Origin: Streptomyces daqingensis
GTDB taxonomy: Bacteria > Actinomycetota > Actinomycetes > Streptomycetales > Streptomycetaceae
Direction of reading: 5' to 3'
DNA: 64,000 nucleotides
Assembly: GCF_014645895.1 (NCBI RefSeq)
Contig: NZ_BMMP01000014.1
Coordinates: 1-64,000 of the forward strand
A program made the translations under genes and the position numbers. This document shows positions 41,504-49,341 of this stretch, piece by piece. The notes beneath the pieces were generated by a model. It saw only the letters and a list, made by a program, of their open reading frames with translations. It ran no database searches and had not been told where the DNA came from. Positions within the stretch are counted from its first letter, which is position 1. Every line of letters starts with the position of its first letter.

Positions 41504-44500
41504 GCACCTCCTCCGGGAAAGCGCTGCACACCACCGTCAGCCGCTGGGCCGTCGCCCGCCCGGAAGCCACCGCCGTGGTGCACGGCTCTCGCAGGACGAG
41601 CTACGCGGAGCTCGACCGGACCGCCGACGCATGGGCCGCCGGCCTGGCCTCGCGGGGCGTCGGCCGCGGCGACCTGGTTCCCGTCCTGCTGCCGCGCGGC
41701 ACCGAACTGGTGGCGGCGGTACTCGCCGTGCTGAAGTGCGGCGCCGCGTACGCCCTGCTCGACCCGGCGTGGCCCGCGCGGCGGATCCAGGAGGTCACGG
41801 GGCAGCTGTCGGCCCGGCTGATCGTCACCGACGCCCCGGAGGCGCACGCGGGGCTGCCGGCCTGGTGGCCCGCCGTATGCGGGGACACCGGAGAACCGGC
41901 CGGGTTCCCGGCCGGCACCGCAGCGCCCACCGGGTTCCGGCCCGCCGAGGTGGGGGCCGACGCGCCCGCCTGTGTGTTCTTCACCTCCGGAACCACCGGG
42001 CGCCCCAAAGGAGTTCTCACGCCCCACCGCGCCACCGCACGCCTGGTGCGCGCCGGCACCTTCGCACGGTTCACCCCCTCCACCGTGATCCCGCTGGCGG
42101 CCGCGCTGCCCTGGGACGCCTTCTCGCTGGAGCTGTGGGGCGCGCTGCTCGGCGGTGGGACCTGCGTCGTCGTCGACGAGCCCTACCTGTCGGCGCAGGC
42201 GCTGCGCGAGGCGGTCGCCGTCCACGGCGCCGACACGGTCTGGCTGACCAGCAGCCTGCTCAACATGATCGTCGACGAGGACCCGGACGCCTTCCGCGGC
42301 CTGCGGCAGGTGATGACGGGCGGTGAACGGCTGTCCGTCCCGCACGTCCGCGCCTTCCTTCGCCGCCATCCCGGCATCGCCCTCGTCAACGGCTACGGGC
42401 CCGTGGAGAGCACCGTCTTCGCCACGACGCACCGCGTCACCGAGTCCGACTGCGATCTGCCCGGCGGCATCCCCGTCGGCCGGCCGGTCCCCGGCACCGC
42501 CGTCCACCTCGTCGACGGCGAGATCTGCGTGGCGGGCGACGGGCTCGCCCTGCGCTACCTCGGCGAACCGGCCCTCACCGAGGCCGCGTTCCCCCGCATC
42601 ACGGTGGACGGCCGACAGGTGCGGGTCTACCGCACCGGCGACCTCGGGGAGCTGGACGAGGACGGCGTCCTGCATTACCGCGGCCGCGCAGACCGGCAGG
42701 TCAAGATCCGGGGCCACCGGATCGAACCGGCAGAGGTGGAACGGCAGGTCGAGGCGCTGCTGCCAAGTGTCCGCGCCTGCCGTGTCGTTGCCACCAGGGA
42801 CACGGGTGGCAACGCGAACGGCCTGCTGGCCTTCTGCGTGCCCGCCGAGCGCGGAGAGCTGCCGCCCGGGGCCGAGGAACAGGTGCGGACGGAGCTCGTG
42901 CACTACCAGCGGCCCGACGCCGTGGTCGCCGTCCCCGCCTTTCCCGTCACGCCCAACGGAAAGCTGGACGAGCGGGCCCTGTTGGAGCTGGCGCCGTCCG
43001 CCGTCCCGACCGCCGCGGCGGCCCCGGAGACTCCACGGGCCCCGGCCAGGGAGACGGACGAGCCGCTCGTCGAGCTGGCCGCGGCCGTCTTCGCGGCGGT
43101 GCTCGGTGTGGCGTCCGTACCGGAGGGCACCGCCTTCGCCGATCTCGGCGGCACCTCGCTGGGCGCCGGCCGGGTGTGTGCACGGCTCGCGGCGGAGCTG
43201 GAGCGCCCGGTGCCCCTCTCACGGCTCTACGAGCACCCCACCGCCCGCGCCCTGGGCCGGTGGCTGGCGCTCACGGGCGGCACCCCGCGTGCGGACGCCG
43301 AGGAGGGCGACGACGTACCGCTCAGCCCCATGCAGGCCGGCTACCTGACCAACCATCTCCTCAGGCCCGAAGACCGCTCGGCCCACTGCCTGCTCCTGTT
43401 CCGCATCGACGGCGAACTCGACCTGGACGCCCTGGACGCCGCCGTCGAGGCAGTGCACGAGCGCCACGAAGTGCTGGGGACGGCCTACTGCGCCACGCCC
43501 AGGCTCCTCGCCCGTCCTGCCGAACTCCCTGCCCCGGTCCTGGAGATCATGGACACCGCGCCCGACGCGGACGCCGCCACCGAGGAGCTGTCCGAAAGCC
43601 TCGGCGCCCCCCTGGAACTCGCCGACGGCGAGGTGTGGCGAACCGCGCTGGTCCCGCTGGGTTCGGGCCGCTCCTGGATCTTCGGCTGCGTGGTGCACCA
43701 CATCGCCTTCGACGGCTGGTCGGAGTCGGTGCTGGCAGCGCACCTCGCCGAGGCGTACAACGCGGCGGCCGGGGGCGCTCCCCCGGCGGCGCCGCTCACC
43801 GCGCCCACCGCCGCCAAGGCCGCCCGGCTGCGCCACGACCGGCTCGCCCACGCCGATCTGGCACGGCAGCGGGCCGAGCTCGAGGCCGAACTCACCGGCG
43901 TACCCGAGCTGGTGTGGCCCGCGGCCCCCTCCCCCGCGGACGCAGCCGGCCGGTCTCCGCAACGCATCGAACACGTCCTCGACGCGGACGCCGCCGCCCG
44001 GGTGGACGCGGCCGCCGCCGGCGCGGGTACCACCCGCTACGCCGTCCTGCTGGCCTGCTACGGGCAGGTCCTGGCGGAGGTGACGGGCGGACGGGACTTC
44101 GCCGTCGGTACGCCGGTCGCGCAGCGTTCCGACAGCAGGCTCGACGAAGCGGTCGGCTGCCACATCGAGATGGCGTGCCTCCGGCTGCGCGGGGACGTCC
44201 TCGACGGCGGCCCGGGCTCCTTCGCCGCGGCCGCCCGGATCGCCGACCGGGCCTTCCGCTCCCAGGACGTGGCCTTCCAAGACCTCGTACGGCTCCTCAA
44301 CCCGCCCCGCACCGGGCGGCCGCCCGTCTTCCAGACGCTCCTCGTCCTCCAGGACAACGCTCCCCCGCAGCTCCCGCTGACCGGGCTGACCACCACGCAC
44401 CTGCGCCCGCCGTACCTGGACATCCCTCTCGAGGTCCAGACCGAGTTCTGGCCGCTGCCCGGCGGCCGGCTGCGGCTCACCGTCAACTACCGGCCGGACA

Positions 44501-44589
44501 CCGTCCGGAGCACCACCGCCCACGAGCTCACCAAGCGGCTCGCCGACCTCGTCCACACCCTGCCGCTGCCCGAAGGAGACCCGTCATGA
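41500..44589 (+). CDS. NRPS, A-PCP-C
   Basis: 1029 residues. The adenylation domain (1-about 500) contains VFFTSGTTGRPKG, WLTSSLLNMIVDEDPDAFRG, NGYGPVESTVFA, YRTGDLGELDEDG and TPNGKLDERALLELAP. By eye the pocket residues align as D-A-L-L-M-G-G-V-F-K, which suggests but does not prove a small hydrophobic or related residue. The carrier domain has AFADLGGTSLGAGRV (Ser about 553). The C-terminal condensation domain keeps the catalytic HHIAFDGW (about 733), unlike the half domain of the other NRPS. A protein ending in C needs a downstream carrier-bound acceptor, presumably the A-PCP protein of the leftward operon. There is no TE domain. Confidence 0.92.
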   Translation: MSTSSGKALHTTVSRWAVARPEATAVVHGSRRTSYAELDRTADAWAAGLASRGVGRGDLVPVLLPRGTELVAAVLAVLKCGAAYALLDPAWPARRIQEVTGQLSARLIVTDAPEAHAGLPAWWPAVCGDTGEPAGFPAGTAAPTGFRPAEVGADAPACVFFTSGTTGRPKGVLTPHRATARLVRAGTFARFTPSTVIPLAAALPWDAFSLELWGALLGGGTCVVVDEPYLSAQALREAVAVHGADTVWLTSSLLNMIVDEDPDAFRGLRQVMTGGERLSVPHVRAFLRRHPGIALVNGYGPVESTVFATTHRVTESDCDLPGGIPVGRPVPGTAVHLVDGEICVAGDGLALRYLGEPALTEAAFPRITVDGRQVRVYRTGDLGELDEDGVLHYRGRADRQVKIRGHRIEPAEVERQVEALLPSVRACRVVATRDTGGNANGLLAFCVPAERGELPPGAEEQVRTELVHYQRPDAVVAVPAFPVTPNGKLDERALLELAPSAVPTAAAAPETPRAPARETDEPLVELAAAVFAAVLGVASVPEGTAFADLGGTSLGAGRVCARLAAELERPVPLSRLYEHPTARALGRWLALTGGTPRADAEEGDDVPLSPMQAGYLTNHLLRPEDRSAHCLLLFRIDGELDLDALDAAVEAVHERHEVLGTAYCATPRLLARPAELPAPVLEIMDTAPDADAATEELSESLGAPLELADGEVWRTALVPLGSGRSWIFGCVVHHIAFDGWSESVLAAHLAEAYNAAAGGAPPAAPLTAPTAAKAARLRHDRLAHADLARQRAELEAELTGVPELVWPAAPSPADAAGRSPQRIEHVLDADAAARVDAAAAGAGTTRYAVLLACYGQVLAEVTGGRDFAVGTPVAQRSDSRLDEAVGCHIEMACLRLRGDVLDGGPGSFAAAARIADRAFRSQDVAFQDLVRLLNPPRTGRPPVFQTLLVLQDNAPPQLPLTGLTTTHLRPPYLDIPLEVQTEFWPLPGGRLRLTVNYRPDTVRSTTAHELTKRLADLVHTLPLPEGDPS

Positions 44590-45788
44590 GCACGCTCGCC
44601 CCGGAGACCGTCGGCCTCGCCGACCTTCTCGACCCCGAGCTGTACGCGACCGGGGACCCGTACCCCACCTGGCGCTGGATGCGCGACCACGACCCGGTGC
44701 ACCGTCACGAGGCCACCGCGTACCCGGCGTTCTGGTCGGTCACCCGGTACGACGACATCCGCGGCGTCTACAACGACGCACGCGTCTTCAGCTCGGCCGA
44801 GGGCATCCTGCTGCGCCCCCTCGTCCACGGCGACGACCCCGGCGGCGGCCGCACGCTCGCCCTCACCGACCCGCCGCGGCACAAGGCGCTGCGGTCGCTG
44901 GTCGCGGACTGGTTCACCACCCGTTCGGTGCGTGCGCTGGAGGACGCGATGCGCGGGGCGGTGCGGCAGGTCGTGGCCCGGGCCACCGCGCTCGGCGAGT
45001 GCGACTTCCTCACCGACGTCGCGGCACGTCTGCCGCTCTACGTCATCTGCCGGCTCATGGGCGTGCCCGAGCACGAGCAGGAGATGCTCTTCACGCTCAC
45101 CAGCAAGGCGTTCGGCGCGGGCGACCCGGAGGTCCGCAGCGTCGCGCACCAGGAGATCATGGCGTACTTCGTCGAGCTGATGTACCGGCGGATGGACCAG
45201 CCCCAGGACGACCTGGTGAGCGCGCTCGTCAACGGTGAGGTCGACGGGGAGCTCCTCGACGAGCAGGACGTCCTCCTCAACTGCGACAACCTCCTCGTCG
45301 GCGGCACCGAGAACATCCGCCTCGCGGTGTCCGGCGGCATGGCGGCGTTCCTGGACCACCCTGCCGACTGGGAGCGCCTGCGCTCCGACCGGAGCCTGAT
45401 GCCCACGGCGGTGGAGGAGGTCCTGCGCTGGACCTCCAGCGCCACCCACATCATGCGCACGGTGACCGAGCCCGTGACGCTGCACGGCCGCACGCTGGAG
45501 GCCGGCGACCGGGTCGTGCTGTGGACGCCCTCGGCCAACCGGGACGAGCGCCACTTCACCGACCCGGACGTCTTCGACATCACCCGCCGCCCCAACCGCC
45601 ACATGGCGCTGGGCGCCGGCGAGCACTTCTGCCTCGGGGCGATGATGACCCGCACCGAGATGCGCATCCTGTTCGGTGAACTGCTCGACTCGGTACGGCA
45701 CATCGAGAGGACGGGGCCGGCCGTGCCGCTGCGCTCGATCGTGGTCAACGGGCTGGAGAGCCTTCCCGTGAGGATGACCGCGCTGTGA
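44586..45788 (+). CDS. Cytochrome P450
   Basis: 400 residues, ATGA-coupled to the NRPS. P450 signatures are complete: the I-helix NLLVGGTENIRLAVSGGM with the oxygen-activating Thr, the ExxR pair in VEEVLRWTSS, the PERF-like region DVFDITRRPNRHMALGAG, and the haem-binding loop GAGEHFCLGAMMTRTE with the thiolate Cys. It resembles soluble actinobacterial class I P450s that need ferredoxin; no ferredoxin gene is next to it. It is the last gene of the rightward operon and most likely hydroxylates or cross-links a carrier-bound amino acid or the finished peptide. Confidence 0.95.
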   Translation: MSTLAPETVGLADLLDPELYATGDPYPTWRWMRDHDPVHRHEATAYPAFWSVTRYDDIRGVYNDARVFSSAEGILLRPLVHGDDPGGGRTLALTDPPRHKALRSLVADWFTTRSVRALEDAMRGAVRQVVARATALGECDFLTDVAARLPLYVICRLMGVPEHEQEMLFTLTSKAFGAGDPEVRSVAHQEIMAYFVELMYRRMDQPQDDLVSALVNGEVDGELLDEQDVLLNCDNLLVGGTENIRLAVSGGMAAFLDHPADWERLRSDRSLMPTAVEEVLRWTSSATHIMRTVTEPVTLHGRTLEAGDRVVLWTPSANRDERHFTDPDVFDITRRPNRHMALGAGEHFCLGAMMTRTEMRILFGELLDSVRHIERTGPAVPLRSIVVNGLESLPVRMTAL

Positions 45789-46014
45789 ACCTCTACGCCC
45801 TGATGCGGCTGGCCGCCCCGCCCGCCCGGGCCGCCCGTCCGCCGGGGAAACGCACCCGCGTGGCGGCCGCGCGGACGAGGACGTGGCCTTTCGGCGGACG
45901 GGGTGGGGCCGGGACGAGGGCCGGGGCCGGGATCGAGGTGGGAACCAGAACCGGGGGCGGGAAGGAACCTCCGTACGGGGTCTAGCAGTCGGATCGCCCG
46001 CCGGTCGTGCTCCG

Positions 46015-47217
46015 CTACCTCCAGGGGACGGTCAGCCAGGGACTCTCCGGGTGCGACTCCAGGACCCGGTACGCGTCCAGCATCTCCGTGTACCAGTTGC
46101 CGAAGTGCTCCTCGTCGAAGTGGAGGCAGCGGCCGAGGATGTATCCGGCCGCGAAGTCCTTCCAGGAGTGGTAAGTGACCTGGCTGACGCGGGAGGTCCG
46201 GATCACCGCCTGCTCCGCCTCCGCGATGTCGCAGAAGCGGGTGCTGACGCCCCAGCGGGCCATGCTGGCGGCACGTCCGTAGTCCCATGCCAGGACGGAG
46301 CGGACCTGGTCGTTGGCGCCGAGTACGCCGTCGGCGCGGAACCGCGCCTCGTATCGGGTGATGCGGCCGATGAGCTGCTTCACGCCTGCGATCTCCGCCT
46401 CCGGTGCCTCTCCCCCGGACTCGGCGGCGACGCCCCGCAGTTGACGCTCGGCGGCGTCCCGCCAGTGCGCCACGTCGACCTGGCCGCCGAACTGCCGGGC
46501 GAGGGACTGGCGGACGTCCAGCACGAACTCCCACACACCGCTGACGCCCCGGCCGTTGAGGAGGTCGTCCTGGGCCTTCTGCCAGCTGGGCCGGTCCGTC
46601 ACCCCCCACCAGTCCTCCAGGGTCTGCCGCTCCGCGAAGTAGCCCCCGCCGTGATAGCCCATCGCGTTCCACAGCGATCCGTTGAGGACGCTCATCAGCG
46701 CGCCGCAGCCGAGGCCGTGGGCGACCCGCCCCTGTTGCACGCCACCCACCCTGAGCGTGCGCAGCTTCCCCAGATTCCCGTTCGGTCCCTTCCCCCGTCC
46801 TGCGTGCCACTTCCACAGAGCGGGATTCGGCGGGAAGTACGCCTCCAGAGGGGTGCCGGGGTTCACCGCCAGCCACTCGGTGTTCTCTTCCCACAGCTTG
46901 GCGACCGCGTCCAGCGAGAGGAGGATGAAGACGAGGTCGGGTGACGGGGCGGGCAACACGCCCTCGGTCACGACGACTTCGCACCACTGCCCGACGACGG
47001 GGCTCCAGACGGGCGGAGCAGGGGGGCCGCTGTCCAGCCCGTCCGCCTGGAGCCGGGACATCGACATGAACAACTCGCAGTCGGCGAGGACATCGAAGTA
47101 GCCGGCCCAGTCACCGCGCATCTTCGCCTCGTACAGCCGCTGCTCCTGCTCCGTAGGTGCCTGCCATGCCCCCGAGTTGGGCGGGGCGACCGCCGCCTGC
47201 CCGTTCCACGTCTCCAT
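46015..47217 (-). CDS. DUF1266-domain protein
   Basis: 400 residues from an ATG at 47217. The C-terminal half shows the DUF1266 pattern: RFCDIAEAEQAVIRTSRVSQ, YHSWKDFAAGYILGRCLHFD, and upstream the motif VLAWDYGRAASMARWGVSTR. DUF1266 proteins carry a conserved tryptophan-rich core and have no known catalytic role. The N-terminal half (LWEENTEWLAVNPGTPLEAY) may be a separate domain. It converges on the P450 gene of the cluster with 226 bp between them and lies outside the cluster by orientation and content. Confidence 0.75.
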   Translation of the reverse strand: METWNGQAAVAPPNSGAWQAPTEQEQRLYEAKMRGDWAGYFDVLADCELFMSMSRLQADGLDSGPPAPPVWSPVVGQWCEVVVTEGVLPAPSPDLVFILLSLDAVAKLWEENTEWLAVNPGTPLEAYFPPNPALWKWHAGRGKGPNGNLGKLRTLRVGGVQQGRVAHGLGCGALMSVLNGSLWNAMGYHGGGYFAERQTLEDWWGVTDRPSWQKAQDDLLNGRGVSGVWEFVLDVRQSLARQFGGQVDVAHWRDAAERQLRGVAAESGGEAPEAEIAGVKQLIGRITRYEARFRADGVLGANDQVRSVLAWDYGRAASMARWGVSTRFCDIAEAEQAVIRTSRVSQVTYHSWKDFAAGYILGRCLHFDEEHFGNWYTEMLDAYRVLESHPESPWLTVPWR

Positions 47218-47235
47218 GAGCTAAGACCCTACAAA

Positions 47236-47310
47236 CGCCGCCGGGCCGGTCTGCTCGCCGGTCCGGCGGCGGACGACGCGAGCGGCACCTGGGCTGCCCC
47301 GCAGCCCAGG
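47236..47310. terminator. Two hairpins between DUF1266 and YciI-like genes
   Basis: A G/C stem of CGCCGCCGG and CCGGCGGCG arms spans 47236-47271. A perfect 10-bp stem CCTGGGCTGC / GCAGCCCAGG with a 3-nt loop spans 47288-47310, just beyond the stop of the minus-strand YciI-like gene. Confidence 0.6.
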
Positions 47311-47320
47311 GCGCCCACCG

Positions 47321-47662
47321 TCAGGCCGTCGGATCGGGCATGAACTCGCGGAGCTGCTGAGGACAGCGGCAGGCCTGGGCGATCCTGGCGGCCCACTTCA
47401 CCGCGTCGTCGCGGGAGGCCACATCGACGACCGCGAATCCGCCGAGGTGCCCCGCGCCGTCACCCTTGGGGCCGTCACTCACCGCACCGTCGGTGCCCAC
47501 CACGCTCGTCTCCCCGTGGTCCTTCAGCCCGCCGCCGAACACCCACACGCCGGCGTCCTTGGCTTCCTGCTCCACAGCGTGCGCGGCCTTCGCCACTTCG
47601 AGCAGTTCCCCTTCCGGGAGGGTCATCGCCGCCTCGTCGAACGAGATCAGGTACTGCGTCAT
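47321..47662 (-). CDS. YciI/DGPF-domain protein
   Basis: 113 residues from an ATG at 47662 (MTQYLISFDEAAMTLPEGEL). The pattern WVFGGGLKDHGETSVVGTDG, then DGPKGDGAGHLGGFAVVDVA, with an ending AACRCPQ-like segment, is typical of the YCII-related (DGPF) proteins. These are ferredoxin-fold dimers often encoded beside ECF sigma factors. No sigma factor gene is present here. Function unknown. It appears monocistronic, followed by the hairpin at 47288-47310. Confidence 0.8.
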   Translation of the reverse strand: MTQYLISFDEAAMTLPEGELLEVAKAAHAVEQEAKDAGVWVFGGGLKDHGETSVVGTDGAVSDGPKGDGAGHLGGFAVVDVASRDDAVKWAARIAQACRCPQQLREFMPDPTA

Positions 47663-47981
47663 CTCTTCACTCCTTGTCCCGGCTGCTCCCCCGTCGGCCA
47701 CTTCCCGCCTGTGCCACGGAGGTCTGACTCCGCGTCCGGCAGGCTGTCCTGCAGCCTCCCGGCCCGGGCCAAAGGGGCGCTAAACAATCCTGTCGAGGCC
47801 GCATCGCCGGCTCTTCCGCCGATCCAGGAAACCGCGGGAAGCCCCGGGAGGTTCGCGAAGTGCCGTCTGTGGTCGGGGCGTTGTACCGGCACCGGCCGGA
47901 GGACGCACCCCTGACGCGGCCACTGCCTTCACGCAGGAACGCGCCCGTGCTCTGTCAGACGGGTCGCTGCCGACCGGCAGT
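47663..47981. other. Intergenic stretch
   Basis: Nothing recognisable besides the presumed promoter of the YciI-like gene. Frames on both strands lack coding bias. Confidence 0.4.
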
Positions 47982-48977
47982 TCAGTGGCCGAGGCGGGCC
48001 AGTGCCTGCGCGGGGTAGCGTCCGCCGGTCACGGCCTGCGCCGGCACCGCCTCGCTCAGGAGAGCCACCTGGGCCGGAGTGAGCGTCACGTCCGCCGCTT
48101 CGCAGTTCTCCTCCAGGTACCGCCTGCGCTTGGTCCCCGGAATGGGAATGACATCCTCGCCTTGGGCGAGGAGCCAGGACAGAGCAGCCTGGGCGGGTGT
48201 GCAGCCGATCTGTCCGGCGACGTCCCGCACGGCTTCGACCAGCGCGAGGTTGCCGTCGATGTTCTCCTCGGCGAAGCGCGGCCACCTTCGGCGGTTGTCC
48301 TCTTCGGACAGAGCCTCGCGGGAGCGCAGCGCGCCCCCGAGCATGCCTCGGCCGAGCGGTGAGTACGCCACGACGGCGACGTCGAGTTCGCGGCAAGTGT
48401 CGAGCATCTCGCCCTCCACCACGTCCCTGGTGAAGAGCGAGTACTCGAGCTGGACGGCGGCGATCGGGTGCACGGCATGCGCCCGGCGCAGGGTCTGGGC
48501 GCTGACCTCGGAGAGGCCGAGGAAGCGGACCTTCCCGGCGTCGACGAGCGCCGCCATGGCGCCCACGGTCTCCTCGACAGGTACGGCCGGGTCACGGCGG
48601 TGCATGTAGTACAGGTCGATGTGTTCCGTCCCTAGCCTGGCCAGCGAGGCGTCGCAGGCCTCCGGCACGTACGCGGCAGAGGTGTCGACCTCGTCCACTC
48701 TCCCCGTCGTGGCGCCCCGCTTCAGTGCGAACTTGGTCGAGAGGAACACGGCGTCGCGGTCGCGACGGCTCAGCCAGCGGCCGATGAGCTCCTCGTTCGC
48801 GCCGAGGCCGTAGACGTCAGCCGTGTCGAGGAGGTTGACGCCCAGTTCGGCGGCACGGTCGAGGGTGGCGAGACTCTCCTGCTCGTCAGCTGGACCGTAA
48901 GCGATGGACATGCCCATGCAGCCGAGTCCCACAGCGGATACCTGTACGGCGGGATCGCCCAACGGACGGAACTTCAT
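47982..48977 (-). CDS. Aldo/keto reductase
   Basis: 331 residues from the ATG at 48977, which has AGGGGGACAAG upstream. Aldo/keto reductase signatures are GLGCMGMSIAYGPADEQES, NLLDTADVYGLGANEELIGR (catalytic Asp and Tyr), STKFALKRG (catalytic Lys), DLYYMHRRDP (the His is in the YYMHR position), and the NADP-binding IPIPGTKRRRYLEENCEAAD. This is the AKR13-like group acting on ketones and aldehydes. It reads away from the arsenic genes and is probably unrelated to them. Confidence 0.9.
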   Translation of the reverse strand: MKFRPLGDPAVQVSAVGLGCMGMSIAYGPADEQESLATLDRAAELGVNLLDTADVYGLGANEELIGRWLSRRDRDAVFLSTKFALKRGATTGRVDEVDTSAAYVPEACDASLARLGTEHIDLYYMHRRDPAVPVEETVGAMAALVDAGKVRFLGLSEVSAQTLRRAHAVHPIAAVQLEYSLFTRDVVEGEMLDTCRELDVAVVAYSPLGRGMLGGALRSREALSEEDNRRRWPRFAEENIDGNLALVEAVRDVAGQIGCTPAQAALSWLLAQGEDVIPIPGTKRRRYLEENCEAADVTLTPAQVALLSEAVPAQAVTGGRYPAQALARLGH

Positions 48978-49341
48978 CGCTTGTCCCCCTCTGGTCATGT
49001 GGCACGGGCGCCTACGACGGCCGGTGTCCTCTGCGGCCCGTCGCCGGACCTCGCCGCAGCCACGAGACACCACCGCCCCTGCCCTCCGCAACGGCGGCGG
49101 GTCAGGGCCAGTTGAGGAATCGACATAACACTTCGCCGCCACGAGGTCGCCCGTTCAGATCACCCCCGAACGGCCGCGTGGCTCGCCGGCGTTCGACGGC
49201 AAGTCGTTGACCGTCCCCCTCCATCCCGTTGCTGAACGCCGAAGCCGGTGCTCACCAGCGTGATGTCCGTTGCCCGAGGTCGGGGACCGCTGCAGTGCGC
49301 CCGCTGCCCAGGCTCGTACCCGGCCGGCGCTGCTCGCTCCT
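48978..49341. other. Intergenic stretch
   Basis: No gene or clear terminator was found. I looked here for a small precursor peptide for the radical SAM gene downstream and saw none with coding bias. Confidence 0.35.
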
